20,600 nucleotides of DNA from positions 1 to 20,600 of the IMG/VR virus record IMGVR_UViG_3300045999_005893; one strand, 5' to 3'. The first letter of the stretch is position 1. The number at the start of each line of letters is the position of its first letter. Source of the stretch: a virus. Below, piece by piece: positions 1 through 7,221 of this stretch. The notes beneath the pieces are model-generated. The model was not told the DNA's origin and searched no databases. It saw only the letters and a list, made by a program, of their open reading frames with translations. The translations under genes were made by a program, and so were the position numbers.

Positions 1-40
1 GAGGAGCGCCGTTTGTCTGTTGATAACGGTTCTCAGTAAA

Positions 41-128
41 TGTGACAAGGGCCGGCCACGGGGCACACGATCCCCCTCCCCTGTCACATTCTTGTCACAA
101 CCTAGAATGATGTGACAAAGGTGTGACA
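41..128. repeat. Symmetric cluster of TGTGACA heptamers (candidate cosB-like site or operator)
   Basis: Five exact copies of TGTGACA or its complement TGTCACA are seen: plus orientation at 41-47, 111-117 and 122-128, minus orientation at 82-88 and 93-99. The last four form a perfect double dyad around position 105. Within each arm the two heptamers start 11 bp apart, one helical turn. The inner arms (92-99 with 111-118) could also pair as an 8-bp stem with an 11-nt loop. The position directly upstream of the small terminase gene matches where lambda has cosB with its R sites. An operator is equally possible, because a -10-like hexamer sits at the dyad centre. Confidence 0.6.
81..108 (+). promoter_or_regulatory. 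Candidate promoter within the heptamer dyad
   Basis: A TAGAAT hexamer at 103-108 matches the -10 consensus at 5 of 6 bases. CTGTCA at 81-86 matches TTGACA at 4 of 6, with a 16-bp spacer. The -10 lies between the inner inverted heptamers, so a protein bound to the dyad would block it. It would drive the terminase genes and possibly the whole late operon. This rests on motif matching only. Confidence 0.3.
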
Positions 129-137
129 AGGCTCTGA

Positions 138-716
138 GTGCTGATCAGCATTGAGGCGGCCATGAAGGTGCTCGGGCTCGGGAGTCGCGGCGAGATCTAC
201 CGCAAGATCAACGGAGGCCACCTGCCGTCTTTCCCCGGACCGAGAGGCAAGTTGGTCGAGCGGGATGGGTTGGAGGAGCTGTGGGCAAAAATCAATCGCC
301 CCAAGTCCAAGCATCCCCCTCGAACAAATAGCCAGCCCAGCCAGCCCAGCAGCCCAGCTCCCCGCCAGCCAGCCAAGCCAGCTCCCAGGCCAGGCCCTGC
401 GCCGCGCCTAGACGGCCCCGAGGATCTGGCTCAGGATCCTCCCCCTGATTACCACGTCAGCCATGCGAGGGCCGAGTACGAAAAAGCAAACCTGCTGGAA
501 CTCCAACGCAAGACGCAGGAAGGCCAGCTGCTTCGCCGCGAGGATGCAGAACAGGCCTGGGGCAGCGCTGTGAATATCACCCGATCGCGATTGCTAGGGG
601 TGCCCAGCGCGGCGAAACAAAGGATCCCGCATCTGGAGCTGGAAGAGGTGGAGCTGCTGACGCTGCTGATTCGCGAGGCACTGGAAGAGCTGGCGGCTGG
701 AGACCTGACGGCATGA
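138..716 (+). CDS. terS: Terminase small subunit, Nu1-like DNA-binding packaging protein
   Basis: This 192-residue protein likely recognises the packaging site and hands the DNA to the large terminase. Residues 1-50 look like an excisionase/Nu1-type winged helix-turn-helix: LISIEAAMKVLG, then the helix around EIYRKINGGHLPSF and the wing GPRGKLVERDGLEELW. The GTG start at 138 is preferred over the ATG at 162 because the HTH begins at LISIEAA. Residues about 55-93 are a Pro/Ala/Ser-rich linker. Residues about 105-190 are helical and acidic, as expected for oligomerisation and TerL contact. The 3' end overlaps the methyltransferase by four bases (ATGA). The low-similarity family makes the exact class uncertain, but position before a gpA-type terminase supports the call. 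Confidence 0.8.
   Translation: MLISIEAAMKVLGLGSRGEIYRKINGGHLPSFPGPRGKLVERDGLEELWAKINRPKSKHPPRTNSQPSQPSSPAPRQPAKPAPRPGPAPRLDGPEDLAQDPPPDYHVSHARAEYEKANLLELQRKTQEGQLLRREDAEQAWGSAVNITRSRLLGVPSAAKQRIPHLELEEVELLTLLIREALEELAAGDLTA
324..394 (+). repeat. Low-complexity Pro/Ser/Ala linker repeats in terS
   Basis: Short degenerate AGCCAGCCC-like repeats encode a linker rich in Pro, Ser and Ala (PSQPSSPAPRQPAKPAPR). It separates the DNA-binding head from the helical tail of the small terminase. Such slippage-prone tracts vary in length between relatives. Confidence 0.5.
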
Positions 717-1717
717 CGCTGGCCCTGCACCTCGGCGACTGCCTGGACGTGCTTCGCACCATGCCGAACTGCAGCGTGGATGCGGTGGTGACCGATCCGC
801 CGTACTACCGCGTCAAGGACGAGGACTGGGATCGCCAATGGGACGACCCGGCCGCTTTTCTTGCCTGGCTAGATCAGGTGGCCGAGCAGTGGCAGCGGGT
901 TCTCAAGCCCAACGGGTCGCTCTATTGCTTTGCTTCCCCGCAGATGGCGGCACGTGTTGAGGTGATGCTGGGGCAGCGGTTCCAGGTGTTGAACAACATC
1001 CGGTGGACCAAGGCCCAGGGATGGCATAAAAAGGCAGAGAAGGAGGCACTGCGGTCTTACCTGTCGCCGTGGGAAGCGGTGATCTTTGCCGAGCAGTTCG
1101 GGGCGGATGGCTCAGCGCTCCACGGGTCAGGTTGGGCCGATCAATGCGCAGAGCTTCGCGCTGGCGTGTTTGAGCCGTTGCGCCAGTACTTGCTTCAGGA
1201 GCGCGACAGGGCAGGCATCACAAACCGGCAAGTTGACGAGTGCTTGGGCACGTCGGACATGGCTCGCCATTATTTCGGGGCCAGCCAATGGGCGCTGCCC
1301 ACCGAAGACGCCTACGCCAAGCTGCGGCATTTGTTCAACAACGGCCCAGGGCACGAGTATCTCCGCCGCGACTACGAGGATCTCCGCCGCGACTACGAGG
1401 ATCTCCGCCGCCCGTTCAGCGTCACCCGCTTTGACCCGTTCACCGATGTTTGGACCTTTCGCGCCGTCCAGCCACGGCCAGGGAAGCACCCATGCGAGAA
1501 ACCCCAGGCCCTGCTGCGGCACATCATCAGCAGCAGCACCAAGCCCGGCGCCGTGGTGCTTGACTCGTTTGCTGGTAGCGGGGCAACGGGTCAAGCCTGT
1601 CTTGCCTTGGGCCGGGAGTTCATCGGCATTGAGCGCTGCCCCCATTGGCACCGCGTCGGGACGCAATCCCTGAAGACAGTTCAGCCTGATCTGTTTGGCT
1701 CAGGCTGCGCAGCATGA
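713..1717 (+). CDS. DNA methyltransferase (N6-adenine/N4-cytosine, beta-class order)
   Basis: This 334-residue S-adenosylmethionine-dependent DNA methylase carries catalytic motif IV, DPPY, at residues 28-31, and the cofactor motif FAGSG at about 286-290 near the C-terminus, preceded by a KPxxLLxxII segment. Motif IV before motif I, with the recognition region between, is the beta-class arrangement. DPPY indicates amino-methylation of A or C, not 5-methylcytosine. No restriction partner is visible, so it is an orphan. It lies between small and large terminase genes, with ATGA overlaps on both sides, so it is co-translated with packaging proteins. Roles in protecting phage DNA from host restriction or marking DNA for packaging are inference. 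The target sequence cannot be read from the protein. A 21-bp tandem repeat sits in the central region. Confidence 0.93.
   Translation: MTLALHLGDCLDVLRTMPNCSVDAVVTDPPYYRVKDEDWDRQWDDPAAFLAWLDQVAEQWQRVLKPNGSLYCFASPQMAARVEVMLGQRFQVLNNIRWTKAQGWHKKAEKEALRSYLSPWEAVIFAEQFGADGSALHGSGWADQCAELRAGVFEPLRQYLLQERDRAGITNRQVDECLGTSDMARHYFGASQWALPTEDAYAKLRHLFNNGPGHEYLRRDYEDLRRDYEDLRRPFSVTRFDPFTDVWTFRAVQPRPGKHPCEKPQALLRHIISSSTKPGAVVLDSFAGSGATGQACLALGREFIGIERCPHWHRVGTQSLKTVQPDLFGSGCAA
1361..1411 (+). repeat. 21-bp tandem repeat, 2.4 copies, inside the methyltransferase
   Basis: The 21-bp unit starting CTCCGCCGCGACTACGAG is identical at 1361-1381 and 1382-1402, followed by the first nine bases at 1403-1411. It is in frame and encodes LRRDYED twice, then LRR. 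It lies between motifs IV and I, where the target recognition part of beta-class enzymes is found. Perfect identity suggests a recent duplication. Confidence 0.9.
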
Positions 1718-3591
1718 TCACCGCCGATCCGGCCGAACTCACCAGGCAGATCCTGGCCGGCCTCAAGCCGCCGCCACGGTTGCGGCTGAGCGAGTACGCC
1801 GACAAGTTTGCGGTGATGACCGGCAACGCTGCTGAGAAGGGGCGGTGGAACACGCTCCCCTATCAGCGCGAGATCCTCGACGCCTTCACCGACCCAGCTG
1901 TGGAGACGGTGGCGATTATGAAGAGCGCTCGAATTGGCTGGACAAAGATGTTGGGCGTGGTGATTCAGCTGTTCAGCCATCAGGATCCATGCCCCGTGAT
2001 GATTGTGCAGCCGGTCAAAGAAGACGCAGAGGGCTATAGCAAAGAAGAAATTAAGGACTTGTTTCAAGATACGCCCTGCCTGCGTGGCCTAATCTCCGAA
2101 AGCAAAGCTCGCAATACAGTCAGCAACACGATTCTGTTAAAGCAGCTGAGCAACGGCGGCTTGATTGACATTGTGAACGCTGCCAGCGGTCGCAGTTTCC
2201 GACGCAAAAGCCGCAAGGTTGTGCTGTTTGATGAGGTGGACGCCTACCCCAAGCTCGATGAAGGCGATCCGATCAAGTTAGGCCGCAACAGGGCCGATTA
2301 TTACTGGGATCGCAAGATCGGCCTAGGCGGCACTCCAATTTTTAAGGGTGGCAAAACCGAGGAATGGTTCCTGAGGGGCGACCAACGGCGCTATTTCGTG
2401 CCGTGTCCGTTCTGCCAGGTGATGCAGGTGTTGCGCTGGGAGCAGATGATTCGCGAGGGCGAGCACGCCGGCCACTACGGGTGTGAAAACTGCGCCGAGC
2501 CGATCCCCCACAGCAAAAAACGGTGGATGGTGGAGCGCGGCGAGTGGCGCCCCACGGCTGTTAGCCAGCAGCCAGGCCTGGTGAGCTTCCACATCTGGGC
2601 CGCCTACAGCTATTCCCCAGCGGCGAGCTGGCCCGTGCTGGTGCGCGAGCACGCCGAGGCCCTGGAGGCAATGCGCAAGGGCGACCCTGATGCAATGCAG
2701 ACCTATCACAACACCGTGCTAGGGCTGCCCTGGGAGGATTCGATCTCCAGCAAATTGACCGGCGACGGCCTGGCCGAGCGCCGCAAGAACGAAACCGCCG
2801 GCAACGGCTACCCGGCTGGCACGGTGCCAGATGGCGTGCTGCTGATCACCGCTGGCGTTGACGTGCAGGGCGGCGGCGGCACCTCAGGCGAGCGGTTGGT
2901 GGTGACGGTATGGGGCTGGGGCCGTGGTGAAGAGGGCTGGCACCTGGGCCACTGGGAGATCGATGGCGACCCGCAGCAACCCGAGACGCTGGCGCAGCTG
3001 GATCAGATCGCCAAAACCAAGTGGGTCAGGGCCGATGGCGCAGAGATGCGGCTGGCGATGGGCGGCATTGACGACGGCGGCTATGCCACTCATGAGGTGC
3101 GCGACTGGTGCCGGGGCCGCACTGCCAACTGGGTGCCGATGAAAGGGGCCCCTCAGAAGGGCAAGCCGCTGCTCGGGAAAGGTGTCGCCGTGGATGTCAA
3201 CCGCAAGAACCAAGGCATCGTGAAAAAGGGCGTGCTGCTCTATGGCATCGGCTACGACGCCAGCATCAACCACCTACAGGGCCGTCTGCGCAACGAACAG
3301 CCAGGCCCCGGCTATTTGCATTTTGGTGAGGCCTCGACTGATCAGTTCCTGGCGGAGCTGTTCCCGTGGAAACGCATGCCCAAACGGCACAACGGCCAGA
3401 CTACCTACAGCTGGGTACTCCCCAACGGCTCCCGCGATGAGGCCGGCGACTGCACCAGGATGGCCTATGCGGCGCTGCAGCTGGTTGCCCGCCGCTACAA
3501 CCGGGCGACGATGTGGGATCAACTGGAAGCGCAGGTGCGGGCCGGCCAGTCAGTTGGCGGCGGCCTGTCCCTTGCTGGTTGGAAGCGGTGA
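1714..3591 (+). CDS. terL: Terminase large subunit, lambda gpA family (GpA ATPase/nuclease)
   Basis: This 625-residue protein is the packaging motor and the nuclease that cuts concatemers; lambda gpA has 641 residues. The ATPase half shows the variant Walker A typical of the GpA family, KSARIGWTK at residues 70-78, and Walker B VVLFDEVD at 169-176. A CxxC pair (C231, C234) and a second pair (C257, C260) can bind zinc. The nuclease half begins near LLITAGVDVQ with acidic D383, and has a second acidic motif, GGIDDGG, at about 451-456. The start ATG overlaps the methyltransferase stop (ATGA). GpA-type terminases usually make cohesive ends, so a cos site is expected upstream, consistent with the heptamer cluster at 41-128. 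Confidence 0.96.
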   Translation: MITADPAELTRQILAGLKPPPRLRLSEYADKFAVMTGNAAEKGRWNTLPYQREILDAFTDPAVETVAIMKSARIGWTKMLGVVIQLFSHQDPCPVMIVQPVKEDAEGYSKEEIKDLFQDTPCLRGLISESKARNTVSNTILLKQLSNGGLIDIVNAASGRSFRRKSRKVVLFDEVDAYPKLDEGDPIKLGRNRADYYWDRKIGLGGTPIFKGGKTEEWFLRGDQRRYFVPCPFCQVMQVLRWEQMIREGEHAGHYGCENCAEPIPHSKKRWMVERGEWRPTAVSQQPGLVSFHIWAAYSYSPAASWPVLVREHAEALEAMRKGDPDAMQTYHNTVLGLPWEDSISSKLTGDGLAERRKNETAGNGYPAGTVPDGVLLITAGVDVQGGGGTSGERLVVTVWGWGRGEEGWHLGHWEIDGDPQQPETLAQLDQIAKTKWVRADGAEMRLAMGGIDDGGYATHEVRDWCRGRTANWVPMKGAPQKGKPLLGKGVAVDVNRKNQGIVKKGVLLYGIGYDASINHLQGRLRNEQPGPGYLHFGEASTDQFLAELFPWKRMPKRHNGQTTYSWVLPNGSRDEAGDCTRMAYAALQLVARRYNRATMWDQLEAQVRAGQSVGGGLSLAGWKR

Positions 3592-3602
3592 CTCGGGCTA
3601 GC

Positions 3603-3608
3603 TAGTCT
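3603..3608 (+). promoter_or_regulatory. TAGTCT box 6 nt before a start codon
   Basis: TAGTCT sits six bases before the ATG at 3615, in the 23-bp gap after the terminase gene. No Shine-Dalgarno is visible. It is one of several TAGNCT-like boxes close to starts in this window. It may be a -10 element of a short-leader promoter, but the function is unproven. Confidence 0.3.
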
Positions 3609-3614
3609 GATGCC

Positions 3615-3839
3615 ATGGCAGGAATTTCGCTAGCAACTGCACAGACGCAGCTCGACGCCTACCTAGCGGCCGAGACGGCGATCCTGACCGGGCAGGAGTA
3701 CACGATCGGCGCCCGGCGCATGAAGCGAGCCGATTTGGAGACGGTGCAGGCCGGCATCACGCTCTGGAATCGGCGCGTGCAGGAACTGAGCGCCCGGCAA
3801 TCGCGTGGCCGCTCCATCACTCCCTCGCCGCTGTTCTGA
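3615..3839 (+). CDS. Small head-tail joining protein, gpW position (DUF6148-like)
   Basis: This 74-residue protein lies exactly where lambda has W (68 residues), between terminase and portal. gpW plugs the portal after packaging and forms the platform for FII. The sequence is an alpha-helical hairpin: helix 1 around TAQTQLDAYLAAETAILTG, a short strand-like turn QEYTIGARRMKRADL, then helix 2 around ETVQAGITLWNRRVQELS. This pattern resembles small phage proteins annotated DUF6148/gpW-like. A basic tail, RQSRGRSITPSPLF, follows. The stop overlaps the portal start (TGATG), implying coupled translation. Family assignment rests on memory of the pattern plus synteny. Confidence 0.75.
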   Translation: MAGISLATAQTQLDAYLAAETAILTGQEYTIGARRMKRADLETVQAGITLWNRRVQELSARQSRGRSITPSPLF

Positions 3840-5467
3840 TGCAGACCCCGCAGGTAAAGCCGCCGCTGCTGGAACGCCTGATCAATCGGGTTTCCCCGAA
3901 GTGGGCGCTCGAGCGCGAGAAGTCGCGGGCCACCATGGCGCGGATGGGCGGCTATGTGGGCGGCAGCTACAGCGAACGCTTTGCCGGGTGGACCCCTGGC
4001 GTTCGCGATGCAGATAGCGACATTGCGTACGACCTGCGGGAGATGCGCGGCAGGTCGCGGGACATGGCTCGCAACGCGCCGATTGCTAGCGGTGCGATCG
4101 AGAACATGGCCACCTATGTGGTCGGCACTGGCTTGACGGTGCAGAGCAGGATCGATGCTGAGCTGCTAGGGCTCAGCGACGACGAAGCCAGTAAATATCA
4201 AGGTGAATTTGAGCGGTATTTTAATACTTGGGCGGGCTCGCAATTTGCAGACTATTACCAAGGCCAGAATTTTTACGAACTACAGGACTTAGCGCTTCGC
4301 GCCGAATTGGAATCGGGCGATGCCTTTGTGCTGCTGGTGAAATCAAAAGCCAAGAACTGGCCCTATCGCATTGCGGTGCAGATCGTTGAAGCCGATCGTG
4401 TATCGAATCCCAACCATGCGATGGATACCGATGCATTGACCCAGGGGATTGCAAAAATAGACGGCATTGCCACCAGCATTCATATAGCAGACCGCCATCC
4501 CGGCCGAACAATCAGCGGCAAGCCGCCCCAGTGGATTGAACGGCCTTTCTACACTGCCAATGGCAGCCGCAAGGTGCTGCATCTGTTCCACAAGAAACGC
4601 CCCAACCAAACCCGTGGGGTGCCCTGGCTGGCACCAGTGATCGCAAAGCTGAAGCAGCTCGATCGCTATAGCGACGCAGAGGTAGACGCGGCAGTCAATG
4701 CGGCAGTGTTTGCCGTGTTTGCAACAATGGACGCAGAAGCATTTGACGGATTATTTGATGACGCATCAAAAGCAACCTATATCGAGAATGCAAAGTCTTG
4801 GGACGGCGGTCTTAACTCTGGCAAGGTTATCAATACTTTCCCCGGCGAAACGATCTCTAGCCCATCACCAGGGCGACCTAACCCGGTGTTTGAACAGTTC
4901 TTTCAAGCTGTAAATAACGAAATCGCTGTAGGCCTTGGGTTGCCGCGCGAGGTGGTACTTAAATCGTTCAACGCCAGCTACTCAGCGTCTCGCGCCGCGC
5001 TGATGGACGCCTGGCGCAGTTATCAGGTGCGCCGTGCTCGGCTCTCCAGTAGGTTTGGCGGGCCGATCTACGAAGAGATCATTGCCGATGGCGTGGCCAT
5101 GGGCCACCTGACTGCCCCTGGGTTTTTCTCCGACCCGTTCATTCGTGCCGCCTGGCTCGGCTCCAGCTGGAGTGGCGACGGCCCTGGTGCGCTGGATCCG
5201 CTCAAGGAGGCCAACGCAGCTGAGAAACGCATCAAGATTGGCCTCACCACGCTGCCAAAAGAATCGCTTGCTTACGACGGCAGCGACTGGGAGGCCAACC
5301 ACCGCACCAGCGTCCGAGTTACGGCCGAGCGTGTTGAAGGTGGTCTAGAAGCCCCCGTGGTGCTGCAGCAGCCAGGCGCGGCGCCCCCCCAGCTCCCTGC
5401 CGGCAGCGTGCCAGGACCAGGGGATGACGATCCTGGCGAGAATGAAGACCCTGCCGAGCTCGATTAA
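3839..5467 (+). CDS. B: Portal protein, lambda gpB family
   Basis: This 542-residue protein forms the dodecameric ring at the head vertex through which DNA enters and leaves; lambda gpB has 533 residues. Diagnostic segments are the N-terminal arginine/aromatic region followed by LREMRGRSRDMARNAPIAS (about 67-85) and the segment IAVGLGLPREVVLKSF followed by NASYSASRAALMDAWR at about 361-392. In gpB-type portals this last segment is the conserved GLGL...YSSARA...W motif. The C-terminal 50 residues are a Pro/Gly/acidic tail (PGPGDDDPGENEDPAELD), likely disordered. It overlaps the W-like gene by one base and precedes the protease gene by three. Confidence 0.95.
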   Translation: MQTPQVKPPLLERLINRVSPKWALEREKSRATMARMGGYVGGSYSERFAGWTPGVRDADSDIAYDLREMRGRSRDMARNAPIASGAIENMATYVVGTGLTVQSRIDAELLGLSDDEASKYQGEFERYFNTWAGSQFADYYQGQNFYELQDLALRAELESGDAFVLLVKSKAKNWPYRIAVQIVEADRVSNPNHAMDTDALTQGIAKIDGIATSIHIADRHPGRTISGKPPQWIERPFYTANGSRKVLHLFHKKRPNQTRGVPWLAPVIAKLKQLDRYSDAEVDAAVNAAVFAVFATMDAEAFDGLFDDASKATYIENAKSWDGGLNSGKVINTFPGETISSPSPGRPNPVFEQFFQAVNNEIAVGLGLPREVVLKSFNASYSASRAALMDAWRSYQVRRARLSSRFGGPIYEEIIADGVAMGHLTAPGFFSDPFIRAAWLGSSWSGDGPGALDPLKEANAAEKRIKIGLTTLPKESLAYDGSDWEANHRTSVRVTAERVEGGLEAPVVLQQPGAAPPQLPAGSVPGPGDDDPGENEDPAELD

Positions 5468-5470
5468 GAC

Positions 5471-6802
5471 ATGAACATCCTCGACGTTCTCTACCAGCCA
5501 TGGGCGATTGATGCCGATCGCCTGATGGAGATTCAGGAGATCTACGCACACCACCTGCGGGGCGAATCGATCGACCTCGAAGCGGTGGAGGCCCGACTAG
5601 GCCGCAAGCTGCAGAACGAGCACCAGGGCTATCAGGTGCGGGACGGGGCGGCGCTGATTCCGCTGCGAGGCGTGATCGCGCCGCGAATGAACCTGATGGC
5701 TCAGGTGAGCGGCGGCACCAGCGCCGAGCTGTTTGTTCGTGATGTGCAGGCCGCAGCAGCTGACCCCGCGGTGAGCTCCATTGTGCTGCTGGTGGATTCG
5801 CCCGGCGGCGCTGTTGGCGGCACACCGGCGGCAGCAGCGGCAGTGATGGCGGCCCGTGCCGCGAAACCCATAGCCAGCTGGGTTGACGGGGCGATGGCGT
5901 CCGCCGCCTACTGGATTGGCTCAGCAGCGGATCGGGTCTATCTGGGCTCCAGTGTTCACCCGGTGGGCAGTATCGGCGTGATCGCTACCCACTCCGATCA
6001 AAGCCAGCGCGAGGCGTCGCTAGGCGTGAAAACGACCGAGATATTTGCCGGCCGGTTCAAGGCCGCTATGAGCCCCCACCAGCCGCTAAGCGAGCTGGGG
6101 CGACAGACGATGCAAGACCAGGTGGACTATCTCTACTCGCTGTTCGTGGGCGATGTAGCGGCTCAGCGTGGTGCCTCCGTCGACCAAGTGCTTGCTGATA
6201 TGGCCGATGCTCGGGTGTTCATTGGCCAGCAGGCTGTAGACGCAGGCCTGGCGGATGGAATCGCTAGCCTGGAGACTGTAATTGCCGAATTAAACGATCG
6301 GGCAGCCACGGCCGCCAGGTCGTCGGTTGTCGTACCCCCCCTGAGACGAGCATCTATGGACCCCACCCAAGCCGCCGCCGCGTGGGCGGCTGAGAATCCC
6401 CAGGCTGCGGCTGTGCTGCGGGCCGAGGGCGCATCTGGTGAACGCGACCGCATCGCCGCGGTGCGCCAGCAGGTATTGCCTGGCCATGAGGCCCTCATCG
6501 AACAGCTGGCCGCCGATGGTCAGACTTCCGGGCCTGAGGCTGCCATGCGGGTGATCGCCGCTGACAGGCTGCGCCAGGCCAACCACCGTCAAGCCCGGCT
6601 TGATGACGCCATTGACGCGGTGCCGCAAGCCGCCGCGCCTCTGGCCGAGGATCACGCCTCAGGCTCTCGACTCGGAACCGGCGGCGCCATCACAGCGTCC
6701 ACCGATACGGCGGCTTTGGATGCTGCCGCCAAACGCTACCAGGTGCAGCACCCAGGCACCTGCTACATCGATGCCATCAAAGCGGTTCAGGCATCTGCCT
6801 GA
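5471..6802 (+). CDS. C: Head maturation protease/scaffold, S49 (SppA-like) family, lambda gpC type
   Basis: This 443-residue protein matches lambda gpC (439). The N-terminal two thirds is an S49/ClpP-fold peptidase: LLVDSPGGAVGG at about 106-117 forms the oxyanion strand. The predicted nucleophile is S144 in GAMASAAYW. The predicted base is K197 in GRFKAAMSP, 53 residues on, much like the Ser-Lys dyad spacing of B. subtilis SppA. The C-terminal 150 residues are Ala/Gln-rich and charged, as in scaffold proteins, and may also be made alone from an internal ATG at 6356. It would act inside the procapsid, processing scaffold and portal before DNA entry. The start follows the portal stop by three bases. 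Confidence 0.93.
   Translation: MNILDVLYQPWAIDADRLMEIQEIYAHHLRGESIDLEAVEARLGRKLQNEHQGYQVRDGAALIPLRGVIAPRMNLMAQVSGGTSAELFVRDVQAAAADPAVSSIVLLVDSPGGAVGGTPAAAAAVMAARAAKPIASWVDGAMASAAYWIGSAADRVYLGSSVHPVGSIGVIATHSDQSQREASLGVKTTEIFAGRFKAAMSPHQPLSELGRQTMQDQVDYLYSLFVGDVAAQRGASVDQVLADMADARVFIGQQAVDAGLADGIASLETVIAELNDRAATAARSSVVVPPLRRASMDPTQAAAAWAAENPQAAAVLRAEGASGERDRIAAVRQQVLPGHEALIEQLAADGQTSGPEAAMRVIAADRLRQANHRQARLDDAIDAVPQAAAPLAEDHASGSRLGTGGAITASTDTAALDAAAKRYQVQHPGTCYIDAIKAVQASA
6356..6802 (+). CDS. Candidate internal in-frame scaffold gene (Nu3-like)
   Basis: In lambda the scaffold Nu3 is the C-terminal third of gpC, made from its own in-frame start. Here an ATG at 6356 is in frame (codon 296) exactly at the junction between the protease domain and the Ala/Gln-rich tail, and would give 148 residues starting MDPTQAAAAWAAENPQAA. 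A purine-rich GAGACGAG ends seven bases upstream, a weak Shine-Dalgarno. The product is mostly helical with charged repeats, as expected of a scaffold. This is synteny plus position; separate expression is not shown by sequence alone. Confidence 0.45.
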   Translation: MDPTQAAAAWAAENPQAAAVLRAEGASGERDRIAAVRQQVLPGHEALIEQLAADGQTSGPEAAMRVIAADRLRQANHRQARLDDAIDAVPQAAAPLAEDHASGSRLGTGGAITASTDTAALDAAAKRYQVQHPGTCYIDAIKAVQASA

Positions 6803-6844
6803 TAGCAATTCAACTCCCCAATCCCCAATTCTGAGGTATCAATC

Positions 6845-7180
6845 ATGGCCGTAGGCGAAATTGGCTTACTGCAAAAAACCACAATTGCCACCGCTACGGC
6901 CACCCAGTATCGAGGCATGCAGGTGAGCGGAGCTGCCGTAACCGCCGGTGGCGCTGGCTATCCAGCTGCTACGGGCGGTGTCATCGGTGACGCCATCCCG
7001 TTGACGCTGGTAGGCGTGGCAATCGGCGAAGCCGGCGCCGCTGTGGCGTTTGGTGCGGCATTGGAATTTGACGCCTCGGGCCGTTACATCACCCGAACCA
7101 CCGGCATCACCGTTGCCCGCGCATTGACAGCAGCCAGCGCAGCGGGTGCACAGATGGAAATTCTCGTAATCACCAACTAA
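6845..7180 (+). CDS. Capsid decoration protein, lambda gpD position
   Basis: This 111-residue protein lies between the protease/scaffold and major capsid genes, where lambda has D (110 residues), the trimeric cement that stabilises the expanded shell. The sequence is rich in Ala, Gly, Thr and Val with alternating hydrophobic residues, indicating beta structure, and has no cysteine. It does not show an obvious close match to lambda gpD and could belong to another cement family such as DUF2190-like proteins. CTGAGG at 6831-6836 gives a moderate ribosome site eight bases before the ATG. Function is assigned mainly from position, size and composition. Confidence 0.7.
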   Translation: MAVGEIGLLQKTTIATATATQYRGMQVSGAAVTAGGAGYPAATGGVIGDAIPLTLVGVAIGEAGAAVAFGAALEFDASGRYITRTTGITVARALTAASAAGAQMEILVITN

Positions 7181-7212
7181 GTCAGTTTTTCGCCAATTCC
7201 AACCAATAGGTC

Positions 7213-7218
7213 TAGACT
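7213..7218 (+). promoter_or_regulatory. TAGACT box 3 nt before the capsid start codon
   Basis: TAGACT ends three bases before the ATG of the major capsid gene, and no clear Shine-Dalgarno is present. It belongs to the TAGNCT series found before several non-overlapping starts. If it is a -10 box, the transcript would start inside the coding sequence, so a different role is possible. Confidence 0.25.
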
Positions 7219-7221
7219 CCC

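Noticed and set aside
1-39. Possible C-terminal tail of an upstream gene (frame 1 reads EERRLSVDNGSQ then TAA at 37-39)
   Set aside because: Only 12 codons are visible and nothing supports this frame over chance.
1086-1673. Long open frame overlapping the methyltransferase
   Set aside because: It is an out-of-frame shadow of GC-rich coding sequence, rich in Ser, Arg and Pro with no recognisable motif.
5319-5825. 168-codon minus-strand frame across the portal/protease junction
   Set aside because: Arg/Pro/Ala-rich antisense shadow; the plus-strand genes there carry clear family motifs.
7181-7221. Terminator between decoration and capsid genes
   Set aside because: A short T run (CAGTTTTTCG) is present but no stem precedes it.
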